DNA of 64,000 nucleotides from Bradyrhizobium oligotrophicum S58 (GCF_000344805.1 NC_020453.1:6357001-6421000), one strand, 5' to 3'; shown: positions 34,371 through 44,900, counted from the stretch's first letter. The notes: generated from the sequence alone by a model not told the origin. Program-made: numbers and translations.

Positions 34371-34955
34371 ATGAATAAGCGCAAATCGAAAAAGGCCCGC
34401 ATCATTCCTACCGCGATGCCCGACCTCGCCCGGTCCACCGAGACCGCCGAGCGCACAGTTCTGGCCGCCGACTTGGCGGGCCGGGAGGGCGAGCAGCTGC
34501 ATGCCCGGTTAGAGACGGAAACGAGGCTGTCGGAACTGCTCGGGCAGGAGACCGAAGCGAAACTGCCGCCGATCCCACCTTCGGAACTGGATGTCAGGCC
34601 GGCGCTCCTGCTTCAACCCGCTCACCCGTCGTCCGGCGTCACGCCGCCCATCGAAGCTCCGGCGGACGTCAAGGAATCGGCCCACACAATGGGCGAGGCA
34701 AGGACGAACGATCGCTTGCTGGAGAGCGACGGACCTCGGCCGGCAATCGCGGGGTTGGAGGCTTGTCAGGCGCTGCTCACGGAGATCGCGAGGGACAATC
34801 TCGATTTCGCCGCGCGCCTTGCCTCGATGCGCTCGCCTCTTGAGATCGTGGGCATCGCGACGGAGTTCGCCAGTAGCCAGATCGGGACGTACGGCCGGTT
34901 CTCGAAAGCTGTCGCCGACATTGCATCTGGACGCCCCGTCCGGTGGCCTGACTAA
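34371..34955 (+). CDS. Phasin-like protein
   Basis: A 194-residue protein from the ATG at 34371, with GAGGAAAG upstream; a TTG at 34323 would add 16 residues. The N-terminal 120 residues are polar and Pro-rich without clear structure. The C-terminal 65 residues (CQALLTEIARDNLDFAARLA, then EIVGIATEFASSQIGTYGRF) match the amphipathic helix pattern of phasins, which coat polyhydroxyalkanoate granules or scaffold other proteins. No PHA synthesis gene is adjacent, so the role is only suggested. Confidence 0.6.
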   Translation: MNKRKSKKARIIPTAMPDLARSTETAERTVLAADLAGREGEQLHARLETETRLSELLGQETEAKLPPIPPSELDVRPALLLQPAHPSSGVTPPIEAPADVKESAHTMGEARTNDRLLESDGPRPAIAGLEACQALLTEIARDNLDFAARLASMRSPLEIVGIATEFASSQIGTYGRFSKAVADIASGRPVRWPD

Positions 34956-34996
34956 CAAGCTGCGGTACGCGCTCCGGATCAGGCCCGGAGCGACAC

Positions 34997-35947
34997 TCAG
35001 CGTGCCGTTTCAGCGCCGCTCGCCGCAGTGATGACCGCCACGATGACGAGGCCGGTCAGCACCAAGCGTACACCGGCGCTGACGCCGAACGTATTGAGCA
35101 TGGTCAGCAGTAGCACCAGGAACAGTGCCGCGCCGAACAGGCCGGGAATATTGGCCTTGCCACCGGCGACCGACGTGCCGCCGATCACGACCACCGCGAT
35201 CGAGGCCAGCAGATATTCGTTGCCGATGTCGACATTGGCGCCGCGGAAGTAGCCGGCGAGCAGCGCGCCGTCGATGCCGCCGAGCGTGCCCGACAGCACG
35301 TAGGTGGCAAAGCGCACCCGGTTGACGGGGATGCCGGCCAGTCGTGCGGCCCGCATGTTCTGTCCGATCGCCAGCACGGACCGTCCGAACACAGTCCGTT
35401 GCAGCACGACATTCGCACCGATCATGAACAGCACGGTCAGCATCGCCAGCAACGGGATGCCGAACAGCTGGATGTTGGTGAATTCGGCAAAGCCCGGCGG
35501 CGGCTTGATCTGGAGCCCGCGACCATAGCTGATGTCGATCGACTGGATCACGAAGCTCGCCGACAGCGTCGCGATGATCGGGGGAATCCGCAGGGCCCAG
35601 ATCAGCAGATAGTTCGCTGTCCCGACCGCAGCACCGCACGCGAGAGCGGCGAGCAGTCCGAGCGCAATGCGCTGGTCGTCGCCGGCCATCACGGTCATTG
35701 CCACCGCGCTCGCAAGACCGATATTGGCCGGCAGCGACAGGTCGACATTGCCCGGGCCGAGCGTGATCACGAACATCTGGCCGACCCCGACCACGACCGT
35801 GAACACGGCGAGCGAGAGCGCCGCGCTCAGCATGCCGCCGGCGCCGTAGCCGCCGGTGAAGACGATCGCCGCCAGCCATACGGCGAGCGCGCCGATGAAG
35901 GACCAGATCCATGGCTTGGCGAACGTGCTTCCGAGGGCGACCTTCAT
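34997..35947 (-). CDS. Sugar ABC transporter permease (RbsC-like), second permease
   Basis: A 316-residue inner-membrane protein with eight to ten helices of the BPD_transp_2 family. GQMFVITLGPGNVDLSLPAN is the family motif after the second helix, and GQNMRAARLAGIPVNRVRF is the ATPase-coupling loop. Its start overlaps the preceding permease stop by four bases. It is the last gene of a binding protein-ATPase-permease-permease operon for import of an unidentified sugar or polyol. Confidence 0.88.
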   Translation of the reverse strand: MKVALGSTFAKPWIWSFIGALAVWLAAIVFTGGYGAGGMLSAALSLAVFTVVVGVGQMFVITLGPGNVDLSLPANIGLASAVAMTVMAGDDQRIALGLLAALACGAAVGTANYLLIWALRIPPIIATLSASFVIQSIDISYGRGLQIKPPPGFAEFTNIQLFGIPLLAMLTVLFMIGANVVLQRTVFGRSVLAIGQNMRAARLAGIPVNRVRFATYVLSGTLGGIDGALLAGYFRGANVDIGNEYLLASIAVVVIGGTSVAGGKANIPGLFGAALFLVLLLTMLNTFGVSAGVRLVLTGLVIVAVITAASGAETAR

Positions 35948-36927
35948 CGTGCCGCGTCCTTCCTGCTGATCAGCACACGGGCGGCGAGCACCACGATCAG
36001 GATCGCGCCATTGGCTGCGACCTGCCAGTCCGGCGGAATGCGCATGAAGGTGAGGAGCGGCGACGCCGCCAAGGCCAGGGTCAAGGCGCCGATGACCGCG
36101 CCGATCGGTGAGACCCGGCCGCCGACAAACTCTCCGCCGCCGAGGATGACCCCGGCGATGGACAACAGCGTGTAGCCGTTGCCGATGTTGGCGTCGCCCG
36201 AGGTCGTGGTGCCGATCAGCGCCAGGCCCGACAGCACGCCGAACAGGCCGGTGCAGGCAAACAGCGTCATCTTCGCCTTGAGCAGCGACCAGCCGGCCCG
36301 GCTGATCGCGAGTGAATTTCCGCCGCAGCCGCGCAGAACGGCGCCATAGGACGTGCGCATAAGTCCGACATGGGCGACCACGGCGATCAAAGCCGCAGCC
36401 AGGACCGGGAACGGCACGAATGGCGGCTTGACCGCCATGATCGTCAGCAGCCAGTCCGGCGCCTTGCCGCCGGGCTTCGGCAGCATCAGGATGGCAAGGC
36501 CCTGCCAGACGAAGCTCATGCCCAGGGTGACGACGATCGAAGGCAGGTTGCGCAGATGGATCAGTGCGCCGAGGCCCGCATAGGCAGCGATGCAGCCGAG
36601 CAGCGTGACGATCCCCAGCAGCGGGGTTTCGCGCAGCCAGGTCGCGGTGACGCAGCCGACGAAGCCGACGAATGCCCCGATCGACAAATCGAGGTCGTTG
36701 CCCGCGATCACGAACATCTGCGCCACGGTTGCCAGCGCAATCGGCACCGCGAGATTGAGCATCAAGGTGAAGCCGAAATAGCTGATGGCGCGCGGGTTGA
36801 GCCAGGCGATGCCGATCAGCACCAGCGCCAGCGACAGCGCCGGCAGCAGCGCCCGCAGCAACCGCGGCAGGTTGCGCGCGCCGAGCATGGGCAAGGCCTG
36901 TTTCGCGACCGCGTTCAACGACGCCAT
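35944..36927 (-). CDS. Sugar ABC transporter permease (RbsC-like), first permease
   Basis: A 327-residue membrane protein of the same family as its neighbour. It shows AQMFVIAGNDLDLSIGAFVG, the family signature, and a coupling loop near GGNSLAISRAGWSLLKAK. Having two different permeases suggests a heterodimeric channel, unlike the RbsC homodimer. It lies four bases after the ATPase gene. Confidence 0.88.
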   Translation of the reverse strand: MASLNAVAKQALPMLGARNLPRLLRALLPALSLALVLIGIAWLNPRAISYFGFTLMLNLAVPIALATVAQMFVIAGNDLDLSIGAFVGFVGCVTATWLRETPLLGIVTLLGCIAAYAGLGALIHLRNLPSIVVTLGMSFVWQGLAILMLPKPGGKAPDWLLTIMAVKPPFVPFPVLAAALIAVVAHVGLMRTSYGAVLRGCGGNSLAISRAGWSLLKAKMTLFACTGLFGVLSGLALIGTTTSGDANIGNGYTLLSIAGVILGGGEFVGGRVSPIGAVIGALTLALAASPLLTFMRIPPDWQVAANGAILIVVLAARVLISRKDAAR

Positions 36928-36931
36928 GCCA

Positions 36932-38416
36932 TCAGCCTGCTTCTGCGAACGAGGACTGGATGACCTTCTGCTCGGTCAGCTCGTCGCGGGTCAGATCGGC
37001 CACGATCGCATCGTTGCGAAAGACATAGACATGGTCGCATTGCTTCAACTCGTCGGTCTCCGTGGTGTACCACAGGAACGTGCGGCCATTGTCCGCCTCC
37101 GCGCGAATGAGCGCGTAGACCTCAAGCTTGGTGCCGACGTCGACCCCGCGCATCGGATCGTCCATCAGCACGATGCGCGCGTCCGAGCCGAGCGCACGGG
37201 CGAACAGCACCTTTTGCTGATTGCCGCCCGACAAGGAGAGAATGTTGTTGTGGACATCGGGCGTGCGAATCCCGATCCTGTCGCGCCACTCCATCGCCAG
37301 CGCATGCTCCCGCGCAGGAGAGATCAGCAGGCCCCGGCGCAGTCGGGACAACGAGCGGACGCCGATGTTTTCGGCAATCGACCACAGCGGAAACACGCCA
37401 TCCGACTGACGATCGCCGGCCACAAGCGCCACGCTCGCCATGACCTCTACGCCGCTCACCGTGCCTGTCGCGGCTGCGAACACGGTAAGCAGCAGCTCAG
37501 TCTGGCCATGCCCTGCGAGACCGGCGAGACCGATGACCTCGCCCTCATGGGCCACCAGCTCTTGGACCACCGGATCTTGAGCCCTGTTCTGGCGCTTCAG
37601 GCGCGCACGCACCCGCAAGGGCGATCGCCCGCGCGCCTGCCCATGGCTGGCGGCGGCGTCGCGCATGTGAGCCTCCACATCGCCCATCGCGCCGACCAGG
37701 CTGTCGCGATCGAACGCCGTTGCAGGCGCATCGGCAACGGTCCGGCCATCCCGCATCACTACGATACGATCGCAATTCGCAAGCACCTCACCCAGCACAT
37801 GTGAAATGAAGATGCAGCTGACGCCTTCGGCGATCACTCGGCGCATGAAGCCAAGCAGCTGTCCGGAGGTGTGGGCATCGAGCGACGAGGTCGGCTCATC
37901 GAGGATGACCAACCGCACCGGCTGGTCCGTCACCGTGAAGGCGCGCGCGACCTCCACCATCTGACGTCGCCCGATCGGAAGGTCCTCGACAAGATCGGAC
38001 GCAGCAATGCCGTGGCCGGGGAAGATGGCGTCGAGCTTGTCGAGGATCAGCCGTCCTGCCTTCCGTCGCCAGGCGAAGCCTGTCAGCGAAGGATGGAAAA
38101 CGCGGGCATTCTCGGCGACCGTCAGATTCGGGCACAACGACAGTTCCTGGAACACGCAGCGTACGCCCAGCTCCTTGGCGAGATCCGGTGAATAGCCGAC
38201 CGGCTTCACGCCGCCGATCGCGAGATGTCCGCGATCGGCAGCCGCAGTGCCGGCAAGGATGTGCATCAGCGTCGACTTGCCTGCACCATTGTGTCCGACG
38301 AGCCCAAGGCATTCGCCTGAAGCAAGCGCGAGGTCGACGCCGCCAAGAGCGCGGACGGCGCCGAAATGCTTTTCGATGCCGTCCAGTCTGACCAGCTCAG
38401 GGCACGTGACGGTCAT
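36932..38416 (-). CDS. Sugar ABC transporter ATP-binding protein (two fused ATPase domains)
   Basis: A 494-residue RbsA/MglA-like protein. Domain 1 has Walker A GHNGAGKST (41-49), signature LPIGRRQ (146-152), Walker B LVILDEP (169-175) and H206. Domain 2 has the P-loop replaced by GLAGHGQTE, as usual in this family, and an intact signature LSGGNQQ (395-401). Its Walker B reads MDDP (418-421), with Asp at 420 in place of the catalytic Glu. It energises the two permeases encoded downstream. The substrate class (ribose, xylose, polyol) cannot be fixed. Confidence 0.9.
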   Translation of the reverse strand: MTVTCPELVRLDGIEKHFGAVRALGGVDLALASGECLGLVGHNGAGKSTLMHILAGTAAADRGHLAIGGVKPVGYSPDLAKELGVRCVFQELSLCPNLTVAENARVFHPSLTGFAWRRKAGRLILDKLDAIFPGHGIAASDLVEDLPIGRRQMVEVARAFTVTDQPVRLVILDEPTSSLDAHTSGQLLGFMRRVIAEGVSCIFISHVLGEVLANCDRIVVMRDGRTVADAPATAFDRDSLVGAMGDVEAHMRDAAASHGQARGRSPLRVRARLKRQNRAQDPVVQELVAHEGEVIGLAGLAGHGQTELLLTVFAAATGTVSGVEVMASVALVAGDRQSDGVFPLWSIAENIGVRSLSRLRRGLLISPAREHALAMEWRDRIGIRTPDVHNNILSLSGGNQQKVLFARALGSDARIVLMDDPMRGVDVGTKLEVYALIRAEADNGRTFLWYTTETDELKQCDHVYVFRNDAIVADLTRDELTEQKVIQSSFAEAG

Positions 38417-38455
38417 TCGGCCCCTGCATCTGCGAACCGCGCGTCCGTTTGGCCA

Positions 38456-39478
38456 TCACTTCATGTTGGCCTTGATCGCCGCGATCGCTTCCGCCTGCGT
38501 GTATTCGTGGCTGGCGACGCTGCCCTTCGGAATGTTGGGCAGCTCAGCCTCGAAATTGTCCTGGGTGAACGCGAGGTAGGGCACCAGCAGATCGTGGGGA
38601 ATGTTCTTGTTGCCGTCGAGCACCTGCTGGGCGACCCAGAACGCCAGGGTCGATACGCCGGGTGCGATCGAGGCCGACCACGTGGTGTAGCCGTCCTTTG
38701 CCTTCTGCTCCTTCCACCACTGCAACTCGTCCTGACGGTTGCCCATGATGATGGTGGGGCGCGGCTTGCCGGCGGCGGCAAAGGCCTGGGCTGCGCCATA
38801 GCCGTCACCGCCCTGGTCGACCACGCCCACGATCTCGGGCAGCGACGGCAGCACGGTCGCGACCGCCTTCTGCGCCGTCGTCTGATCCCAGTCGCCGGTG
38901 ACCGAGCCGACGATCTTGAACTGCGGGTGCGCCTTCACGCCTTCGAGGATTCCGGCGTGGATGGCATCGTCGATCGACGTGCCGGCAAGCCCGCGGATTT
39001 CGAGCAGGTTGCCGCCCTTGGGCTGGAATTTCGCCATCTGCTCGACCTCCTGCATCCCCATCGCCTTGAAGTCGACGACGACACGGTAGGCGCAGGGCTC
39101 GGTGACGACGCCGTCGAACGACACCACGATGATGCCGGCACTGCAGGCCTGCTTGACCGCGCCGTTCAAGGCATCGGGAGAAGAGGCGTTGATGACGATG
39201 GCGTCGTAGCCCTGCAGGATCAGATTCTGGATCTGCGCGGCCTGGGTCGGCACCTCCTTGTCGGCGGTCGTGAAGATATCTGCGGCAGCGACGACCTTGT
39301 CGGTCACGGCCTTCTTGGTGACGATCTCATAGCTCTTGAGCATCGCCTGACGCCAGGAATTGCCCGCATAGTTGTTTGAAAACGCGATCTTCTTGCCGCT
39401 GGTGTCGGCATGCGCCGACCCGCCGACGATGATGCTGACGGCGGCGCAAACGGCCGCGATCCCGATGCCGGACTTCAT
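38456..39478 (-). CDS. Periplasmic sugar-binding protein of the ABC importer
   Basis: A 340-residue protein from the ATG at 39478, preceded by GGGGAGG; the frame is open to 39502. A signal peptide ends at GGSAHA. The mature part belongs to the ribose-type type I binding proteins (KKIAFSNNYAGNSWRQAML; AQIQNLILQGYDAIVINASS; VVDQGGDGYGAAQAF). It is the first gene of the minus-strand operon, and the promoter must lie in 39479-39752, shared with the divergent reductase gene. The ligand is unknown. Confidence 0.9.
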   Translation of the reverse strand: MKSGIGIAAVCAAVSIIVGGSAHADTSGKKIAFSNNYAGNSWRQAMLKSYEIVTKKAVTDKVVAAADIFTTADKEVPTQAAQIQNLILQGYDAIVINASSPDALNGAVKQACSAGIIVVSFDGVVTEPCAYRVVVDFKAMGMQEVEQMAKFQPKGGNLLEIRGLAGTSIDDAIHAGILEGVKAHPQFKIVGSVTGDWDQTTAQKAVATVLPSLPEIVGVVDQGGDGYGAAQAFAAAGKPRPTIIMGNRQDELQWWKEQKAKDGYTTWSASIAPGVSTLAFWVAQQVLDGNKNIPHDLLVPYLAFTQDNFEAELPNIPKGSVASHEYTQAEAIAAIKANMK

Positions 39479-39752
39479 GGACAGACCTCCCCCCGCGGCC
39501 ATGCGGACCGCAGTCTTTTCAGCGTCTCGATGGCGCTGGTGTCACGATATCGCTGCGCCTTTCGTTCGACAAGCTGGCACGCCCGCCGCGTACAATTCTG
39601 TTTGCCTTCTCTCTCTCAAGATCGAGAGGCCAGCGGATCAGTCCCGCGCTGTTTCGCCGACCCCCACCCGCATTTTTCGAATGGCTCGGTCCATTGCGCC
39701 GTTCGCGGCAATGCACAATTGACCCAGACCTGTCCTCTCAATGGGAACGCCG

Positions 39753-40850
39753 ATGAGCACCTCCAAGCTGTTCGAGCCCTATAAGCTCGGCCCGATCACC
39801 CTTGCGAACCGCGTCGTGATGGCGCCGCTGACACGCAATCGCGCGGTGGAGGGCCTGGTGCCGAGCCCGCTGGCCACCGAGTACTATGGTCAGCGCGCCA
39901 GCGCGGGGCTCCTGATCACCGAGGCGAGCCAGGTCTCGCAACAGGGCCAGGGCTACCAGGACACGCCCGGCATCTATTCCAAGGAACAGATCGCCGGCTG
40001 GCGCGAGGTCACCGACGCCGTGCACGCCAAGGGCGGCCGCATCTTCATCCAGCTCTGGCATGTCGGCCGCATCTCGCACGTCTCGCTGCAGCCGAACGGC
40101 GGCGCGCCGGTCGCGCCCTCGGCCATTGCCGCCAAGACCAAGACCTTCGTCGGCGGCACCTTCACCGACGTGTCCACGCCCCGCGCGCTGGAGCCGAGCG
40201 AGATCCCGGGCATCGTCGAGGCCTTCAGGCAGGCCGCGCTCAATGCGATCGAGGCCGGCTTCGACGGCGTAGAGATTCATGGCGCCAATGGCTACCTGCT
40301 CGACCAGTTCGCCAAGGACGGCGCCAACAAGCGCACCGATGCCTATGGCGGGTCGATCGAGAACCGGGCCCGGCTGATGCTCGAAGTGGCAAAGGCGGTC
40401 TCCGGCGCGATCGGCGCCGACAAGACCGGCATCCGCCTGTCGCCGGTGACGCCGGCCAACGACATCAGCGATTCCAATCCCCAGGCCTTGTTCGACTACA
40501 TCGTCGATCGGCTCGCTGCCCTCAATCTCGTCTTCATCCACGTCATCGAGGGCGCGACCGGCGGACCGCGCGACAACGCACCGTTCGACTACGCGTCCCT
40601 GCGCAAGCGCTTCAAGGGCGCCTACATCGCCAACAACGGCTACGATCTCGCACTCGCCAACAAGGTGCTCGACGCCGACGCCGCCGACCTGATCGCCTTC
40701 GGCAAGCTCTTCATCGCCAACCCCGATCTGGTCGAGCGGCTCAAGACCGGCGCCCCGCTCAACGAGCTCGACCGCGCCACGCTCTATGGCGGCGGCGAGA
40801 AGGGCTACACGGACTATCCGACGCTGAAGGCCGCGCAGGCGGCGGAGTAG
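39753..40850 (+). CDS. Alkene reductase, Old Yellow Enzyme family
   Basis: A 365-residue FMN-dependent TIM-barrel enzyme. The ATG at 39753 has GGGAA upstream and gives the usual MSTSKLFEPYKLGPITLANR start; an ATG at 39741 is in frame. The active-site pair H176/N179 and the proton donor Y181 lie in EIHGANGYLLDQF, and LWHVGRISH is also typical. It reduces activated C=C bonds of enones, maleimides or nitro compounds with NADPH. It is divergent from the sugar importer; no functional link is evident. Confidence 0.93.
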   Translation: MSTSKLFEPYKLGPITLANRVVMAPLTRNRAVEGLVPSPLATEYYGQRASAGLLITEASQVSQQGQGYQDTPGIYSKEQIAGWREVTDAVHAKGGRIFIQLWHVGRISHVSLQPNGGAPVAPSAIAAKTKTFVGGTFTDVSTPRALEPSEIPGIVEAFRQAALNAIEAGFDGVEIHGANGYLLDQFAKDGANKRTDAYGGSIENRARLMLEVAKAVSGAIGADKTGIRLSPVTPANDISDSNPQALFDYIVDRLAALNLVFIHVIEGATGGPRDNAPFDYASLRKRFKGAYIANNGYDLALANKVLDADAADLIAFGKLFIANPDLVERLKTGAPLNELDRATLYGGGEKGYTDYPTLKAAQAAE

Positions 40851-40860
40851 TCGCCATCAC

Positions 40861-41000
40861 GTAGGGTGGGCAAAGCAGCCGCCCGCAAGGGCGGTCGCGT
40901 GCCCACCGTGCATCCGCGCAAGCAGAGGGAATGGTGGGCACGGCGCGCGAGAGACCGCAGACGACGTAGCATCTCGCCCGCTCGCCTTTGCCCACCCTGC
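40861..41000. repeat. 140-base MITE-like repeat, copy A
   Basis: It begins GTAGGGTGGGCAAAG and ends CTTTGCCCACCCTGC, so the termini are imperfect inverted repeats of about 15 bases. The inside has GTGCCCACC and GGTGGGCAC as a second inverted pair. A copy of the same length and orientation lies at 41701-41840. It directly follows the reductase stop and codes for nothing. Confidence 0.85.
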
Positions 41001-41036
41001 CCTCGCGCCCCCCGGACATCCCTATCGTCCTCCCAT

Positions 41037-41498
41037 CTACGTCATGCTGCCCGGCAGGAAGCAACGCACATCGATGCGAAGGCCGGTATTGAGCTCGCGA
41101 TAGTAGACCGGCCACACCATCGTCCTGCCGGCGCGATTGGGCTCGGTGACCACAGCCTCTTCCGGAACGGTCCACCACTGGCCTTCGATGCGCACGCGGT
41201 AGCGGCCGTCCTTCATGTCCCAATCGATGTCCGAGAGCGCGGTACCATCCGCGTCCGAGCAACATGGCCCCTTGCGTGACCGCAAATTCTCGAACCAGCC
41301 CTTGAGCGGCGAGTTGGCGTAGCGTCCATCGAGATCACGCGCGGTCGCATCGCCGAGCAGCAGGGAATGCGCGCCCAGGCCGCCGGCGAGAGTCACGACG
41401 GAGATTATCGCTCGCGCCCGATGAAGAAAGCAGAGCTGGCGAGCGGCCCCCACGACTGACGAGATGATCGATACAAACCTTAGAGATCCGCGGCTCAT
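41037..41498 (-). CDS. Small exported protein, unknown function
   Basis: A 153-residue protein from the ATG at 41498, preceded by GAGGTGG; the open frame runs much further upstream but into non-coding sequence. A hydrophobic segment at about 27-45 looks like a long signal or anchor. The mature part has GRYANSPLKGWFENLRSRKG, then GPCCSDADGTALSDIDWD, and ends DVRCFLPGSMT. I recall this Cys-Cys-Ser-Asp-Ala-Asp pattern in many small secreted proteins of Bradyrhizobium, all uncharacterised. The gene is bracketed by the two 140-base repeats. Confidence 0.7.
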   Translation of the reverse strand: MSRGSLRFVSIISSVVGAARQLCFLHRARAIISVVTLAGGLGAHSLLLGDATARDLDGRYANSPLKGWFENLRSRKGPCCSDADGTALSDIDWDMKDGRYRVRIEGQWWTVPEEAVVTEPNRAGRTMVWPVYYRELNTGLRIDVRCFLPGSMT

Positions 41499-41700
41499 GT
41501 GCACCACCTCGTTGCGCGATATGATGCGCAATAGCTGGTCGCGTTCTGTGGCGGAAGTTCGTAGTTGACGACAATCGACGACAACTAATCGTAATGCGTC
41601 GCAAATTCCAAGAGCAAGCCGCGATCTCGTTGACGAAGTCCGCGGGACAATTGCCCGAGACCGCTTGTGATGAGCCTCTTCGACGATCCAGACCGGCTGC

Positions 41701-41840
41701 GTAGGTAGGCAAAACAGCCGCCCGCAGGGCAGTCGCGTGCCCACCGTGCATCCGCGCAGGCGGTGGGAATGGTGGGCACGGCGCGCGATGGAGCTGAGCA
41801 CGTGACATGCAGTGTCGCTCGCCCGCGCCGCCCACCCTAC
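41701..41840. repeat. 140-base MITE-like repeat, copy B
   Basis: It begins GTAGGTAGGCAAAAC and ends CGCCCACCCTAC. It shares long blocks with copy A (for example CGTGCCCACCGTGCATCCGC) and is exactly as long. The central-right part is diverged. The 200 bases between it and the small exported gene hold no recognised feature. Confidence 0.85.
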
Positions 41841-41886
41841 GGTGGCGGAGACGCATCGCCTCGATCGTTCTGACAATCCAGCAACG

Positions 41887-41917
41887 AAAAGGCCGGGATT
41901 GCTCCCGGCCCTTTTTG
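41887..41917 (-). terminator. Rho-independent terminator after the autotransporter gene
   Basis: GGCCGGGA-TTGC-TCCCGGCC is a perfect eight-base-pair stem flanked by AAAA and TTTTT. Read on the minus strand, it ends in TTTT, 37 bases after the autotransporter stop. Related hairpins lie at 45341 and 55559. Confidence 0.8.
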
Positions 41918-41953
41918 CGTCGTGCTTCGCCCATCCAACCGACCGCTGGCGCC

Positions 41954-44900
41954 TCAAAACTCCGCGCGCACCTTCAGCACGGCCGACTGCTCGAGATACT
42001 GACTGCCCATCACGGCGTTGTAGCCCAGTGAGACCGACTGACGCTCGCCGAACGCCACCAGCTTGAGCGCGGCGCCGAGCTCGGCCAGGTTGCGCTCGGG
42101 CGACGGGCCGGCGGCAAAGAAGGTTGCACCGCCGCCGGCGAAGGCCGCCGTCACGTTCTGCGCGGTGTTGCCGAACTCGTGCCGCCACGCCGCCAGCGTC
42201 TCCAGCCCGAAGCCGTAGGTCGACGTAACCAGCAGCGGGACGGTCGAACGGAGACCGAGGTTCGAGCGCACCGAGTTGGTGGTCTGCTTGGCGATCGTGA
42301 GCGCGGCGCCGGCGGCGCTCGCCTCGGTATAGGCCTGCTGGTCGAGGCGGCCGTAGGTCACGCCGGCAAACGGCGTCAGCACGGCCCGGTCGACCTTCAC
42401 CGGCATGCCGAACTCGCCCCGCGCAAGGGTCAGCCATCCCTTGTGGCTGCCCGAGACCGTGTCGGTGAAGCCCGCGAAGTTGATGCGGCGCGTGGTGGTG
42501 TAGTCGACCAGCGCGATCCCGGCGGAACCGTTGACGTACCAGGACGGCTGGGCATAGGCGCCGTACACCGTGCCTTGATAGTGCTGCATGCCGACCGCAT
42601 CGCCGGCTGCGGTCCGATCGTCCATCGCGCTGGTAGCGTAGCCGAACGCCGCGCCGACGCGGAACGCACTGTCGATCCGCTGGTCGATGCCGGCCACCAG
42701 GCCGCCGGTGTTGCCGCTGTAACCCGCGACACCCGCCACGTCATGCTGCGAGGTATTGGTGCCGATCAGGCTGCCCCAGACAGTGCGCTCCGGCTCGGGC
42801 GCTATGGCCGGAGCCAGCGGTGCCTTCACCGTCGGACGGGCCTTGGTCGAATTGAAGGCCATCAGCATCGATGTGAGCGGATCGGTGTCGTCGGCGAAAG
42901 CCGAGGCAACGCGCGAGTTGGGGGACGCGGCTGCGGCCGTCAGCCGGTTGTCGATCTGGTTCTGGAACAGCGATGCGGTGCTGAGCGGCACCTGGACCTG
43001 TGCGCCGTTCACGAACGGACGCAACTGATCGCCGGCGTTGCGCACCTCACGATCGGTGCCGAGACTCTGCACGGCGCCGCCGAGCGCCTGCACCTGCGCG
43101 CTGCTGCCGTTGTAGCCGAACAGGCCGTTCAGCGCAGCAAGGCTGCTCGGCGATATCCCGGCGATGGTCGCAGGCGAGCGGACGGACGCGTTCAACAGCA
43201 GAGCCCCCGTGGAGGTATCGGCCGTGAAGCCGACCAGCGCGCTGGCGAAATCGACGTCGAGCGGCGTTGCCGACACCGAGGTCGCGATCCGGTAGACGTC
43301 GCCATTGCGCACGATGCCCTGAAGCGTCGGCGCAACCGTTCCGGCGCCCGCGAAAGTCACGGTGCCCGTGATGTTGCCGATCCTGGTCGAGGGCGCAGCA
43401 GCGGTGCCACCGGGTCCAAAGATCGTCGTCCGCAGCACAGCGCCATCGACGAGTTGCACGCCGGCCCCGCCGCTCACGGTGACCTGCGACTTCATCAAAT
43501 CGAGCATGCCGAAATTGACGATGCTGGCGAGGCTGGTCACGCCATCGAGGGTCAGCGAATTGCTGCCGAGGCCGTTTTGCGCGACGACGTTGCCACTGAA
43601 GCCGGCGCCCTTGAGCAGGATGGTGTTGGTAGCGCCGTCCTGGTCGTTGATGGTGATGTCGCCGCCGAGGGTGCCGGTGTTGACCAGATTGAAGGTGCGG
43701 GCGCCAAAGAACGTCGCCGCCTGGTTGGTGCTGGCAGCGCAGAGCGGGTCGGTGGTGTTGGCGCCGGCGGTCGGACAGGCATTGCCGTTGGCGTCGGTGC
43801 CTGAGCCCGAGCTGCTATACGTGCCGGCGACGGTGCCGGCCGTCGCCTTCGCAAACGATCCGCGCGAAGCGCTCTGGTCGACCGAGATCGATCCCGCGAT
43901 CGTGCCATTGTTGCTGACGTCGTGCTGGCCCGAGCCGAGATAGATGTTGCCCTGGATCAGGCCGGCGTTGGCGACGATGCTGTCGCGCGGGCCCGAGTTC
44001 GAGCCGCTGCCGGTCAGCGGGAACGACGATCCGGCGGCCAGACCGGCGGCCGTGGTCAGCGGGTTGGTGTCCAGCGCCAGGATGTCGCCCTTGATGACGC
44101 CGCCGGCGTTGTTGGTCAGCGTCAGCGCCTTGGTTTCGGTCACCGTGACGTTGCCGCTGGCATCGAACTTGTAGAGCGGCGAATCCGGATTGCTGCCGGG
44201 GATCGTATCGAACTCCGCACCGGCAAAGGCACCGACCGCCCAGTGACCGTCAGAGAACCGGCTCGCTGCCGTCCAGCTGGTGTTGGCGATGGTTCCGGAG
44301 TTGGTGATCGTGGTGTCGGCGCGCCCGTAATAGGCGGCCGCATAGTTGCCGGTTGCCGAAATCGTGCCGCCGGCCCGGTTGTTCACCACGAAGCTGTTGG
44401 TGTTATCGTCGGAATACAGCGCCGAGATGATGGCGAGATTGGTGCCGTTATAGCGCCCCGTCGCAGTGGCGCCGATCGAGACGCTCAGCTTGGTCGAATC
44501 GAACGTGCCGAAGAAATTCTGGGCGACGGCCAGGGTGCCGGTGTTGTTGACGGTGAACCTGTTGACCTGGCTGTCGGCGACGATGACGTGCAGCCGGCCG
44601 GCGCTGAGCTGGCTGGTGGTGAGGCTGAGCCAGCCGGCATTGTTGATGACGACGTTGTTGACGGCCGGATCTTCGGCATTGGAGAAGTTGGCCGCGATCA
44701 TGCCACGGTCAGCCAGGCCGGCCTGGGTGTTGGTGGTGAGATTACGGACGGCAGTGGAATCCAGCGTGACGATCGTCGTCGGCGGGTTGGGATTGTAGCC
44801 GGTCGCCGGAAAGGCCGGGTTTGCCGGCGTATAGGAATTGCTGCCGCTCGAAGGCGTCGCCGTCCCCGCCGCGGCGTCGTACACCGCGACCGCAGAGGTA

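Noticed and set aside
41499..42437. Upstream extension of the small exported protein frame
   Set aside because: The extension crosses a repeat, a terminator and the autotransporter gene in antisense. The ATG at 41498 has a ribosome site and begins just ahead of the hydrophobic segment.
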